From: Bacillota bacterium
Lineage (GTDB): Bacteria; Bacillota; Clostridia; Lachnospirales; Lachnospiraceae
Assembly: GCA_023441965.1 (NCBI GenBank)
Contig: JAEZNB010000096.1
Span: forward strand, 1 to 35,594
Direction of reading: 5' to 3'
DNA length: 35,594 nucleotides
Shown here one piece after another: positions 24,586-32,496 of the stretch; the first letter of the stretch is position 1; each line of letters begins with the position of its first letter. The position numbers were made by a program, and so were the translations under genes. The notes beneath the pieces are model-generated. The model did not search any database. It had not been told where the DNA came from and saw nothing but the letters and a program-made list of their open reading frames with translations.

Positions 24586-25284
24586 CTAGGGAGTGGACGC
24601 CTCTTTTGTGAGTGCCTCCCTAATATCCTCCTTCAGCTTCACCCAGTCCTCCTCATGCTCCACATAATATAGGGGACACTGCTTTCCCGTAACATCATAA
24701 TGGCGGATGACATCCTTCTCCTCCAGCTCGAATTCCATGCACAGAGCGGCCACAAGATCAACCAGAGAGGCATAGGTTGCATCACTGAATTCTCCGGTCT
24801 TATCCGGATGGCAGCACTCAATGGAGATGGTATCTGCATTCCGCTGATTGGAGGCATAGGCGATCTCCGTCAAGGGAATACATTGAAGTATCTCTCCCTC
24901 CAGACCTATGATGTAATGACTGCTGGCTTTGGTCGTCTTCTTCCAGGAGAGGCTTTCAAAATAGCTTCTGTTACCCGCAGCACTTGTCCCCGGATTGGCT
25001 GTGTAATGGATGACGATTCCCCTGACTCTCTTCAGCTTGGTCTGGGGTCTGGAGTATTCGTTGGGGGTAAGATATTGCTGTTGAACGATTGTACCGTTGG
25101 AAAGGGTGAGCTTAACCGCTTCCGTCTTGTTCTCCGGGAGCACCAGCCGGTACAGGAGTTTGATGACAATCGAAGCTGACAGCACAAAAATGGCAATCAT
25201 TAATACAAGTGCAGTAATATTTAAGGCCAGCCTCTTTCTTCTCTTCCGCTTCAGCCATTCTTCTTTCGTTAATCGCTTTCCCAC
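24586..25284 (-). CDS. Membrane-anchored N-acetylmuramoyl-L-alanine amidase (Amidase_2)
   Basis: A 232-residue protein with a basic N-terminus (EEWLKRKRRKRLA), one membrane anchor at about residues 20-45 and an outside catalytic domain. The zinc site is seen as IVIHYTANPG (first His), SSHYIIGLEGEILQCIP, TISIECCHP and RHYDVTGKQCP (second His and the Cys ligand). These enzymes cut the bond between MurNAc and the stem peptide in cell-wall remodelling or spore/germination steps. The start is GTG with GGAGGGG 8 nt upstream. It stands alone, converging on the deaminase. Its role (division, sporulation, recycling) cannot be told from sequence. Confidence 0.9.
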   Translation of the reverse strand: MGKRLTKEEWLKRKRRKRLALNITALVLMIAIFVLSASIVIKLLYRLVLPENKTEAVKLTLSNGTIVQQQYLTPNEYSRPQTKLKRVRGIVIHYTANPGTSAAGNRSYFESLSWKKTTKASSHYIIGLEGEILQCIPLTEIAYASNQRNADTISIECCHPDKTGEFSDATYASLVDLVAALCMEFELEEKDVIRHYDVTGKQCPLYYVEHEEDWVKLKEDIREALTKEASTP

Positions 25285-25471
25285 TGCTTGACCCCTCCAA
25301 AGACGAAACGTTTGACTACTAGCAATAGCTTAGTGGTTTGTCTTACATCTGTCAATCACCTGAAAGCATATTTAGAAAATCTTAAGCATTTCATAAGCCG
25401 GCGTTAAGGATTAGGGATCTGACTGTCTTGTCATAGCAGAAAGGGACTTCTATGCAACATCAGCCTCTCCC

Positions 25472-26929
25472 CTATTCCTCTACACTATAGTTCGGAGCTT
25501 CCTTTGTAATATGAATATCATGAGGATGGCTTTCCTTGAGGGATGCAGCTGAAATCTTAATGAACTTGCCTGTTTCCTGAAGCATCTCGATATCCTTGGC
25601 ACCGCAGTAACCCATACCGGATCTTAAACCGCCGATCAGCTGGAATACGGTATCCTCTACGGTTCCCTTATAAGCGACACGGCCTTCTACGCCTTCCGGT
25701 ACCAGCTTCTTGGCATCCGTCTGGAAGTAACGGTCCTTGCTGCCCTGCTCCATAGCTGAGATGGATCCCATACCGCGGTAAACCTTATACTTTCTGCCCT
25801 GGTATAATTCAAAGGAGCCGGGGCTCTCATCGCAGCCTGCAAAGATACTGCCCATCATGCAGACATTGGCACCCGCAGCCAAGGCCTTGGTTAAATCTCC
25901 GGAGTACTTGATACCACCGTCCGCAATAACCGGGATACCATAAGGCTTCGCAGCCTCATAAGCATTCATGATGGCGGTAATCTGCGGTACACCGATTCCT
26001 GCCACAATTCTGGTGGTACAGATGGAGCCGGGACCAATTCCGACCTTTACCGCATCCACACCGGCCTTTATGAGATCCAGGGTTGCCTCACCGGTTGCTA
26101 CATTACCAGCGATGATCTGTACCTCAGGGTAGGAGGTCCTTACCTCTCTTACCACCCGAAGGACGTTGGCGGAATGTCCGTGGGCGGTATCGATTACAAT
26201 CGCATCCACCTTGGCTGCAATCAGCGCATTCACCCGCTCCATGATATTATTCGTTATGCCGACTGCAGCGGCACAAAGAAGTCTTCCCTGCTCATCCTTT
26301 GCGGATAGGGGATATTTGATCTGCTTCTCAATATCCTTTATCGTAATGAGTCCCTTCAGATTTCCTTCGTCATCCACCAAAGGAAGCTTTTCCTTCCTGG
26401 CTGTTCCCAGAATCTTCTTCGCCTCCTCCAGAGTGATACCTTCTTTCGCGGTAATCAGTCCCTCAGAGGTCATGGACTCCTTAATTTTCTTAGAAAAATC
26501 TGTTTCGAATTTTAAGTCTCTATTTGTAATGATACCTACCAGTTTTTTACCGTTTATGGTGATTGGAACACCGGAAATCCTGTACTTGGCCATCAGCTCA
26601 TTGGCATCCTGCAGGGTGTGTTCAGGAGATAAATAGAAGGGATCTGTGATAACTCCGTATTCGGAACGTTTAACCTTATCAACCTCGCCTGCCTGTTCTT
26701 CGATTGACATGTTCTTGTGAATAACACCGATTCCGCCCTGTCTGGCCATTGCAATTGCCATACGGTTCTCGGTTACTGTGTCCATGCCTGCGCTCATCAA
26801 AGGAATATTCAGCTTGATTTTCTTGGTCAGATTAGTTGACAGTTCAACTTGATTTGGCAGGACCTCTGAATAAGCCGGTACCAGCAATACATCATCAAAT
26901 GTGATTCCTTCACCAATGATATGACCCAT
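25472..26929 (-). CDS. guaB: Inosine-5'-monophosphate dehydrogenase
   Basis: A 485-residue enzyme oxidising IMP to XMP with NAD+, the first committed step to GMP. The catalytic loop GPGSICTTR (Cys near residue 305) and the flap GSKDRYFQ are intact. The Bateman module of two CBS domains lies at about 95-210, between NMSIEEQAGEVDKVK and IEKQIKYPLSAKDE. IMP-binding ADGGIKYSGDLTKAL and MGSIFAGCDESPG follow. GAGAGG is 10 nt before the ATG. IMP made by PurH feeds it. A 187-bp gap separates it from the amidase gene, with no clear terminator. Confidence 0.98.
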   Translation of the reverse strand: MGHIIGEGITFDDVLLVPAYSEVLPNQVELSTNLTKKIKLNIPLMSAGMDTVTENRMAIAMARQGGIGVIHKNMSIEEQAGEVDKVKRSEYGVITDPFYLSPEHTLQDANELMAKYRISGVPITINGKKLVGIITNRDLKFETDFSKKIKESMTSEGLITAKEGITLEEAKKILGTARKEKLPLVDDEGNLKGLITIKDIEKQIKYPLSAKDEQGRLLCAAAVGITNNIMERVNALIAAKVDAIVIDTAHGHSANVLRVVREVRTSYPEVQIIAGNVATGEATLDLIKAGVDAVKVGIGPGSICTTRIVAGIGVPQITAIMNAYEAAKPYGIPVIADGGIKYSGDLTKALAAGANVCMMGSIFAGCDESPGSFELYQGRKYKVYRGMGSISAMEQGSKDRYFQTDAKKLVPEGVEGRVAYKGTVEDTVFQLIGGLRSGMGYCGAKDIEMLQETGKFIKISAASLKESHPHDIHITKEAPNYSVEE

Positions 26930-26952
26930 TCGATTTATACCTCTCTTTCATA

Positions 26953-27153
26953 TTAATATGATAGTTTATTGTAATATTCTCCGAATCCGCTGTACTTCCT
27001 CCTAAAGCATTTATGGGAAGACGCTTGCTTCAGCCTGATCCGGATAAATATTTTTACAAGTATAACGAATAAAACCAGCCTTGTCAACCTATAAAACCAT
27101 AAATTATTCCGCTTCTTTCGACGCTTCACGATTATTATCTCTTTTGATCCCAC
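26953..27153 (-). CDS. Possible small basic membrane protein upstream of guaB
   Basis: A 66-residue frame opening with GTG: basic RRKKRNN, then FYRLTRLVLFVILVKIFIRI as a likely membrane helix, then a basic, polar tail. It ends 23 bp before guaB, so it could be a leader cistron, but no ribosome binding site precedes the GTG. An internal GTG (IIIV position) is no better. Such composition can arise by chance in AT-rich DNA. I list it as doubtful. Confidence 0.2.
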   Translation of the reverse strand: MGSKEIIIVKRRKKRNNLWFYRLTRLVLFVILVKIFIRIRLKQASSHKCFRRKYSGFGEYYNKLSY

Positions 27154-27215
27154 GGAATATGAGAAGCATAGGAAAACAGGTAAATAATCATACTTCTTAC
27201 ACTTCTTAATAGATC

Positions 27216-27302
27216 AAGGGGCATCCTTATACCTCCCTCGTACACTGTCTGCGGTCATGATCAACGCTGACTGTGTATCACGGGAAGCATAATCTGCCCC
27301 TT
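27216..27302. repeat. Rod-like 87-nt imperfect hairpin
   Basis: Outer arms AAGGGGCA (27216-27223)/TGCCCCTT (27295-27302) enclose CCTCCC/GGGAAG (27232-27237/27282-27287, with one wobble pair) and TACACTGTCTGCG/CGCTGACTGTGTA (27241-27253/27265-27277), paired except for two T-T mismatches. No U-tract follows on either strand. It lies downstream of the DUF6106-like gene in the leftward direction and is the main content of the 209-bp gap 27154-27362. Confidence 0.6.
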
Positions 27303-27362
27303 CCAGCTGTAATTATATCAGTATTGGGCCCTAGCCCATGTGAGATATCTCATCCATTGTCC

Positions 27363-27860
27363 TTAGTAAGCTGATAGCTTCCTCGGACTCTTCTGTTTGA
27401 TTGCGGAGAGCATCGTCTCGTTCGGCTCAAACAGAATCTTAAGCTTCTTCTCTTCCACATTTGCTACAATGACGTAAGGCTTACTGTCCTTATTGCCGGA
27501 GGAGAAATCCTTCACCAACAGTTTCACGTAGGTATAGGTATCCAAGGCATGGGAGTTCGCAGGAGCCATGATTTCAACCTGATCGAAATCTATCCTAAGC
27601 ATCGTCTTTCTCTTTGCCTTACCGATGATTTTATCAAAATCCAACTGCCCATCCACAAAGATATACTCATATTCCACATTTAGCTTGGGGAACAGGTAGA
27701 ACATGCCGACAAGCAGAATTATACCTACCATGGCAAATAGCTGTCCTAAGAATATCAAGAAAATACCAAGGATGATACCAAAGATCATGAGTACCCTAAG
27801 ACCCATGGTCATTGCATTCTCTTTTCTTTTTACACCTGCTTCTGCATAAAGCTGATTCAT
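27363..27860 (-). CDS. Small membrane protein (DUF6106-like)
   Basis: A 165-residue protein. A cytosolic N-terminus (MNQLYAEAGVKRKENAMTMG) is followed by two closely spaced hydrophobic segments, about 20-55 (LRVLMIFGIILGIFLIFLGQ and LFAMVGIILLVGMFYLFP). A soluble beta-rich domain follows (NVEYEYIFVDGQLDFDKIIG, KRKTMLRIDFDQVEIMAP) and ends KQKSPRKLSAY. The pattern, including EYEYIFVDGQLDFDKI, resembles DUF6106-type proteins of Lachnospiraceae; function is unknown. The ATG at 27860 has GGAGG 4-8 nt upstream; the frame's ATG at 27872 would sit before the ribosome binding site. Confidence 0.65.
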   Translation of the reverse strand: MNQLYAEAGVKRKENAMTMGLRVLMIFGIILGIFLIFLGQLFAMVGIILLVGMFYLFPKLNVEYEYIFVDGQLDFDKIIGKAKRKTMLRIDFDQVEIMAPANSHALDTYTYVKLLVKDFSSGNKDSKPYVIVANVEEKKLKILFEPNETMLSAIKQKSPRKLSAY

Positions 27861-27943
27861 TCCAACCTCCATCTGCCCGAAGGGGCTATCATTGTTACTG
27901 TCATTACTTTAACTGCACTGCTTTCTCCTATGAATATAACCAT

Positions 27944-29011
27944 TTATACTTCAACAGTCCAACCATGGGTATCTGAAATCCGTCCCAGCTGGATGCCCGT
28001 GATTGTGTCATACAACCTCTGGCTGATCGGCCCGATATTGCCGTCCTTTACCTGCATGATATGGTCTTGCCAGCGAAGATGTCCGACCGGAGAGATTACC
28101 GCTGCCGTTCCGGTTCCGAATACCTCTTCCAAGACACCCTTCTGATGGGCTTCAGCAATCTCGTCTATGGATATCCTTCTTTCCTCCACCGGGAAGCCCC
28201 ACTCCCTGCAGAGCTCGATGACTGATGCTCTGGTTACTCCGGGCAGGATACTGCCGGTGAGCTTGGGTGTGATTACAGCTCCGTCGATCTTAAAGAAGAT
28301 GTTCATGGCACCTACTTCTTCGATATATTTTCTCTCGACTCCATCCAGCCATAATACCTGAGAATAGCCCTCCTCGTGGGCCTTCATTTGGGCTCTCATG
28401 GATGCTACGTAGTTACCGCCTGCCTTAGCCTCTCCTATACCACCCTTCACTGCTCTGACATATTCGTCCTCGATCCAGATCTTAACGGGATTTAAACCTT
28501 CCGGATAATAGGGTCCTACCGGCGAAAGAATAATCATAAACAGATAGGTGTCGGAAGGCCTTACCCCAAGGAAGGGATCCGTGGCGATGATGAAGGGTCT
28601 GACATAAAGGGAGGTACCCGGTTTTGTAGGAATCCACGCTTCGTCCGTCTTAACGACCGCTTTTACTGCCTGTACAAAATCCACCACCGGCAGCTCAGGA
28701 ATACATAACCTCTGATTTGTATGAATGGTCCGTTCTGCATTCTTATCCGGTCGGAATAAAAGAACTCTTCCATCATCTGTCTTATATGCCTTCAGGCCTT
28801 CAAACATTTCCTGACCATAATGGAAAACCATAGCGGACGGGTCCAGACTTACCGGCTGATACGGGACCACTCTGGCATCATGCCAGCCCTTGCCTGCAGT
28901 ATAATTCATGATAAACATATGATCCGTAAATATTGTCCCGAATCTTAAAGGATCCTCTGCACTGGGCAACTCCTTCGGAGTCTTTGTTAATTCGTATCTG
29001 ATGTTCAGCAT
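27944..29011 (-). CDS. ilvE: Branched-chain amino acid aminotransferase
   Basis: A 355-residue PLP-dependent class IV aminotransferase moving the amino group between glutamate and the keto acids of leucine, isoleucine and valine. Markers are FHYGQEMFEGLKAY, LYVRPFIIAT, the PLP lysine region GIGEAKAGGNYVASM, VLWLDGVERKYIEEVGAMNIFF, and LPGVTRASVIELC, with EVFGTGTAAVISPVG near the C-terminus. This length and motif set fit the BCAT group closer to eukaryotic/mycobacterial enzymes (IlvE type II) than the 310-residue E. coli type. The ATG at 29011 has GGAGGG 9 nt before it; the GTG at 29020 overlaps the ribosome binding site and is rejected. Confidence 0.96.
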   Translation of the reverse strand: MLNIRYELTKTPKELPSAEDPLRFGTIFTDHMFIMNYTAGKGWHDARVVPYQPVSLDPSAMVFHYGQEMFEGLKAYKTDDGRVLLFRPDKNAERTIHTNQRLCIPELPVVDFVQAVKAVVKTDEAWIPTKPGTSLYVRPFIIATDPFLGVRPSDTYLFMIILSPVGPYYPEGLNPVKIWIEDEYVRAVKGGIGEAKAGGNYVASMRAQMKAHEEGYSQVLWLDGVERKYIEEVGAMNIFFKIDGAVITPKLTGSILPGVTRASVIELCREWGFPVEERRISIDEIAEAHQKGVLEEVFGTGTAAVISPVGHLRWQDHIMQVKDGNIGPISQRLYDTITGIQLGRISDTHGWTVEV

Positions 29012-29184
29012 ACACTTCACCCTCCCAATTTTATATATCCTTTATAGTATTCTTCCTTATGAAATTTTTCAAGTATTTTTTCAGACAATTTCCTATTTTA
29101 TGTATTTTATGCAAAGGCTTCGTCCATCAGGGTCGATCCTTATGAAGCTTATGCTTAAGATTACTACATAGAGTATTCTTAAAC

Positions 29185-29676
29185 TTACTTCCTTTTCTCA
29201 TACCTGCAGAAGGTATAGGTCAGATCATAGTAGGTCTGCTCATCCGATTCCCCTGTCAGAACCCAGTCCCCCAGCTGATCCAAATTGGGGAAATAGGTGT
29301 CAGCCTCATATGCATAACCGATTTTTGTGACATGAGCCAGATCACAGTAGGGAAGAAATTGTCTGTAAATACTTCCCCCGCCGATGACATAGATATCCTC
29401 ACTGCGGTAATCCTTCACCGCTTCCAGGGCCTCTTCTATACTATGGACAACGACAACACCGGACACCTTATAATTTGGGTCCGAGGTAATCACCACATTC
29501 AATCTTTCCTTAAGGGGTTGTCCACCGGGAAAGCTCTCTAAGGTCTTCCTTCCCATAATGACCGCCTTATGGGTAGTCTCCAGCCGAAAGAAACGCTGGT
29601 CTGCAGGTATCCTGACCAGAAGCTTATTCCGAAAACCAATTGCCCAGTTCTTATCCACCGCTACGATTAAGTTCAT
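29185..29676 (-). CDS. folA: Dihydrofolate reductase
   Basis: A 163-residue enzyme reducing dihydrofolate to tetrahydrofolate with NADPH. Visible family parts are MNLIVAVDKNWAIGFRNKLL, RFFRLETTHKAVIMGRKTLE (NADPH site), SFPGGQPLKERLNVVIT and EDIYVIGGGSIYRQFLPYCD. The conserved substrate-binding acid, usually Asp/Glu after the L-P-x-D of loop 1, appears as IPADQRFF. The ATG at 29676 has GGGTGG 9 nt upstream; the ATG at 29685 would lie directly against it. It regenerates folate used by ThyA, whose gene is two genes upstream in the same direction, with a PlsC-like gene between. Confidence 0.93.
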   Translation of the reverse strand: MNLIVAVDKNWAIGFRNKLLVRIPADQRFFRLETTHKAVIMGRKTLESFPGGQPLKERLNVVITSDPNYKVSGVVVVHSIEEALEAVKDYRSEDIYVIGGGSIYRQFLPYCDLAHVTKIGYAYEADTYFPNLDQLGDWVLTGESDEQTYYDLTYTFCRYEKRK

Positions 29677-29820
29677 TGATCTCATCCACCCTTCTGCTTC
29701 CTTTGATCCTCTGCCTGCCTGTGACTGTGGTGCAACAAAAGATTAGGAGGAAATTCATGATTATTATAACAGACAAATGAAAATAAACAAAGTATTTTAT
29801 AGAGTTATATTCATAGACCA

Positions 29821-31083
29821 TTATAGATGATTGCGTCTTATACTTGATCTCCATTGCATTTGTGTCATTTTATATAGCTCTTCTGTTGCTAATGACAGCT
29901 TCGTCACTGAGAATTTCTTTGTTTGAGGATATATATATAGGGTGTCATTATTCGTATTAAGATCTACACAATCTCCAAGCTTCCGATAATCATATTCAAT
30001 ATGACAGGAATAGAGCGCCTGAGGCTTCCAAGTCAATTCATAGGGAGTAGAATTATGACTTCCTGTTAGTAGAAATCCCTTCATATCATGAACCAAAGTG
30101 GCAGTACCGAAGTCAATAAAGCCTTTGGCATCCGGAAGAGAATGAACGATAACTTCACTTCGGAAATAATAGGTTCCTGCCTCAATTTCCTTTCGTACAT
30201 TATCCCTTTCCCACTCGTACCAATCCGGAATATGAGAGAATTCTGTTTCTCCCTCCTCAGCTTTCAGTTCTCCCAGGGTTGACATGGTCCATTTCTTTCC
30301 GCAATAATTACACCAAAGAGTATCCCCTTTGGAATCCATCTCATATTCTGTAAGACAGTGAGGGCACTGATATAGTACCTTATGTAAGCCCTTAGCCCGG
30401 TGGGGATAGTTTATATGAATCCCCCTCTCCTTCTGCCATCTGAAATCATCATATTGAAAAGCTTGATCTAAACCTTCATTTATCTCATTTACGGTTAACT
30501 CCCGGATCTGTTCCGGAGTATATAAGAGTTTTAATTCTGCTTCTATCGGCTTCACAGCACGATCTTTGGTATTCCAGAAGGGTGAATTGACATGATGCCC
30601 ATGCATAATCAGGGTAACCACCGGAACATCCATTCTCTTAACCAGCTTTCCTAAGGAGGCCGGTAATACTGCATTGGTTCCGCATAAGGAATAGCGCGCT
30701 TCTGGGTAGAGAACTACGATGTCGCCCTGCTGAACAACATGAAGCATATTTTTTACCAGCATTAAATCATTGGTAAACTTTCTTGTGCAGATACATCCCA
30801 CTAATCGCATCAACCATTTCCGTTTGATAAACCCATCAATCGCCACCACATAATTTGCCCGACGAGGAAAGATCGCCGCTGTCATAACCTTAAAATCAAG
30901 AAATGAATTATGATTACATAAGAGTAGATAGGGTGGCTTAACTCCCTCCATGCCGAAACGTCTGATGATAGCTTTATGCCGAAGTGTAGCGAGTATACTT
31001 ACGCCCCAAGTGATCGGACGAAGATAATGCTGCTGCCTTAGAGGCGTTAGTTTCATATCAAATCTTTTATAATCACCTATCAT
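29821..31083 (-). CDS. PlsC-like lysophospholipid acyltransferase with zinc-ribbon extension
   Basis: A 420-residue protein. The acyltransferase motif HxxxxD is CNHNSFLDF (about residue 53), and the second motif appears as YPEARYS in place of FPEGTR. Together these indicate 1-acyl-glycerol-3-phosphate-type acyltransferase (PlsC family, ~240 residues), acting at the membrane. Unlike PlsC it continues for ~180 residues: CPHCLTEYEMDSKGDTLWCN and YCGKKW form a zinc ribbon (CxxC...CxxC), then a beta-rich tail with no motif I know. Such longer members occur in Firmicutes. The start is unclear: no ribosome binding site at the ATG of 31083, while the ATG nine codons later has only a weak AGGTGA at long spacing. 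Confidence 0.8.
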   Translation of the reverse strand: MIGDYKRFDMKLTPLRQQHYLRPITWGVSILATLRHKAIIRRFGMEGVKPPYLLLCNHNSFLDFKVMTAAIFPRRANYVVAIDGFIKRKWLMRLVGCICTRKFTNDLMLVKNMLHVVQQGDIVVLYPEARYSLCGTNAVLPASLGKLVKRMDVPVVTLIMHGHHVNSPFWNTKDRAVKPIEAELKLLYTPEQIRELTVNEINEGLDQAFQYDDFRWQKERGIHINYPHRAKGLHKVLYQCPHCLTEYEMDSKGDTLWCNYCGKKWTMSTLGELKAEEGETEFSHIPDWYEWERDNVRKEIEAGTYYFRSEVIVHSLPDAKGFIDFGTATLVHDMKGFLLTGSHNSTPYELTWKPQALYSCHIEYDYRKLGDCVDLNTNNDTLYIYPQTKKFSVTKLSLATEELYKMTQMQWRSSIRRNHL

Positions 31084-31262
31084 ATTTTATACGTTTATCG
31101 ATATACGATTCCTTCCTTATGGTATAAGCTGATTATATCTTAATCGACTGCAGCCGACAAGAAATATCAGTATAAGATTTCTCCATTGATTTCTCCATTT
31201 ACGCATTTTTTATAGCGTTACCCTAGCATTTCACTTGACATCTTTCCGGGGAATATTCAGAA

Positions 31263-31313
31263 AAGACCTTACTTTCACACCCCCTTGGGTTATGTAGTAA
31301 GGTCTTATATTTT
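31263..31313 (-). terminator. Intrinsic terminator of thyA
   Basis: AAGACCTTACT (31263-31273) and AGTAAGGTCTT (31296-31306) form an 11-bp stem. On the minus strand the stem is followed by TTTC. The plus strand also runs into ATATTTTT, so it may work in both directions. It lies 40-85 bp after thyA. Confidence 0.75.
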
Positions 31314-31348
31314 TGCCTGATGCACGGCAATCCTACCTTGCAGCTTCT

Positions 31349-32182
31349 CTAAACCGCTACATCAAATTTCTCGTTAAATGCATGCGTCTGATAATTGATT
31401 ACACTAAAGCTATCCACGGTAAACTGATAAAAATCTTTTATATCCTTATCAAGCATCACTTTAGGGGCTTCCAGTGGTTCTCTTTCGATCAGTTCCTTCA
31501 CCAATGGTATATGCCGATCATAAATATGAGCATCCGCAATAACATGGATAAATTCACCCACTTCAAATCCACTCACTTGAGCCATCATAGCAAGTAATGC
31601 GGAGTATTGAAACTCGTTGAACCCACACCCGGCAGTAAGCATATCCTGACTCCTTTGATTCAACATACCATTCAGTTTATTTCCCGTTACATTAAAGGTC
31701 ATTGAATAAGCACAGGGAGCCAAGGCCATTTCGTCTAAATCATGGTGATTATACATATTGGTAATAATTCTTCTTGATGACGGATTGTTCTTTAAATCAA
31801 ATAGGACTCTATCAACTTGGTCAAACAAGCCTTCTTTATATTTATGCTTCACTCCCAGCTGATAACCATAGGCTTTGCCAATAGACCCACTCTCATCTGC
31901 CCAAGCATCCCATATATGACTATTAAGGTCATTCACATTGTTTGATTTCTTTTGCCACATCCATAATATCTCATCTAAGGCGGACTTCCAAGCTGTTCTT
32001 CTTATGGTTGTCAGAGGAAATTCTTCCTGCAGGTTGTATCTATGAACAACACCAAATTTTTTTATCGTATAAGCAGGTGTACCGTCTTCCCATCTTGGTC
32101 GTACATTCAACCCCTTATCCCACACACCATTTTCTAAAATATCTTTGCATGTTGATATAAAATATTGATCCGCTAAACTCAT
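31349..32182 (-). CDS. thyA: Thymidylate synthase, B. subtilis ThyA/phi3T type
   Basis: A 277-residue enzyme methylating dUMP to dTMP with methylene-tetrahydrofolate. Seen are TTIRRTAWKSALDEILWMWQ, SHIWDAWADESGSIGKAYGY, NNPSSRRIITNMYN (phosphate-binding arginines), LAPCAYSMTFNV with the catalytic Cys157, NQRSQDMLTAGCGFNEFQYS, and HIYDRHIPLV. The canonical His after the catalytic Cys is Ala, as it is Val in B. subtilis ThyA, so this belongs to that subgroup. The ATG at 32182 has GGAG upstream; the frame's TTG at 32206 is not needed. It is part of the folA-thyA-nrdD series. Confidence 0.95.
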   Translation of the reverse strand: MSLADQYFISTCKDILENGVWDKGLNVRPRWEDGTPAYTIKKFGVVHRYNLQEEFPLTTIRRTAWKSALDEILWMWQKKSNNVNDLNSHIWDAWADESGSIGKAYGYQLGVKHKYKEGLFDQVDRVLFDLKNNPSSRRIITNMYNHHDLDEMALAPCAYSMTFNVTGNKLNGMLNQRSQDMLTAGCGFNEFQYSALLAMMAQVSGFEVGEFIHVIADAHIYDRHIPLVKELIEREPLEAPKVMLDKDIKDFYQFTVDSFSVINYQTHAFNEKFDVAV

Positions 32183-32401
32183 TCTCCCCTTCTCCTCTCT
32201 GTGCAATGTTGATATTACGGTCCTTATGCTTAGTAGGTAATGCAGCTTCCTCTCAAGGGCAACCTCTGCCCCTTCAGGCTACCCTTATCCTGTTTATCTT
32301 ACCTCATATGCTCCTTGTAGGCAAGAATAAATACACCCTTCCGTATCATTTTGCTCCGGTGTATACCACTATATACTTCCTTACATGCCCCGGACATAGC
32401 T

Positions 32402-32438
32402 GTTGCATGCAGACCCAGTAAGAGGATCCGCATGCAAC
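32402..32438. repeat. 9-bp hairpin between thyA and nrdD
   Basis: GTTGCATGC (32402-32410) and GCATGCAAC (32430-32438) pair exactly around a 19-nt loop. It lies about 60 bp after the nrdD stop and has no U-tract, so termination is unclear. The rest of 32207-32496 shows no ORF, promoter or recognisable element; no nrdG is present here. Confidence 0.5.
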
Positions 32439-32496
32439 TATATACTTTGTGGGAAAGCCTATGCAGTTATCTAACAAGTCCCATCTCTTCTAAGCC

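Noticed and set aside
29012..29184. T-box leader or attenuator before ilvE
   Set aside because: No T-box sequence (TGGNACCGCG type) and no terminator/antiterminator pair could be seen.
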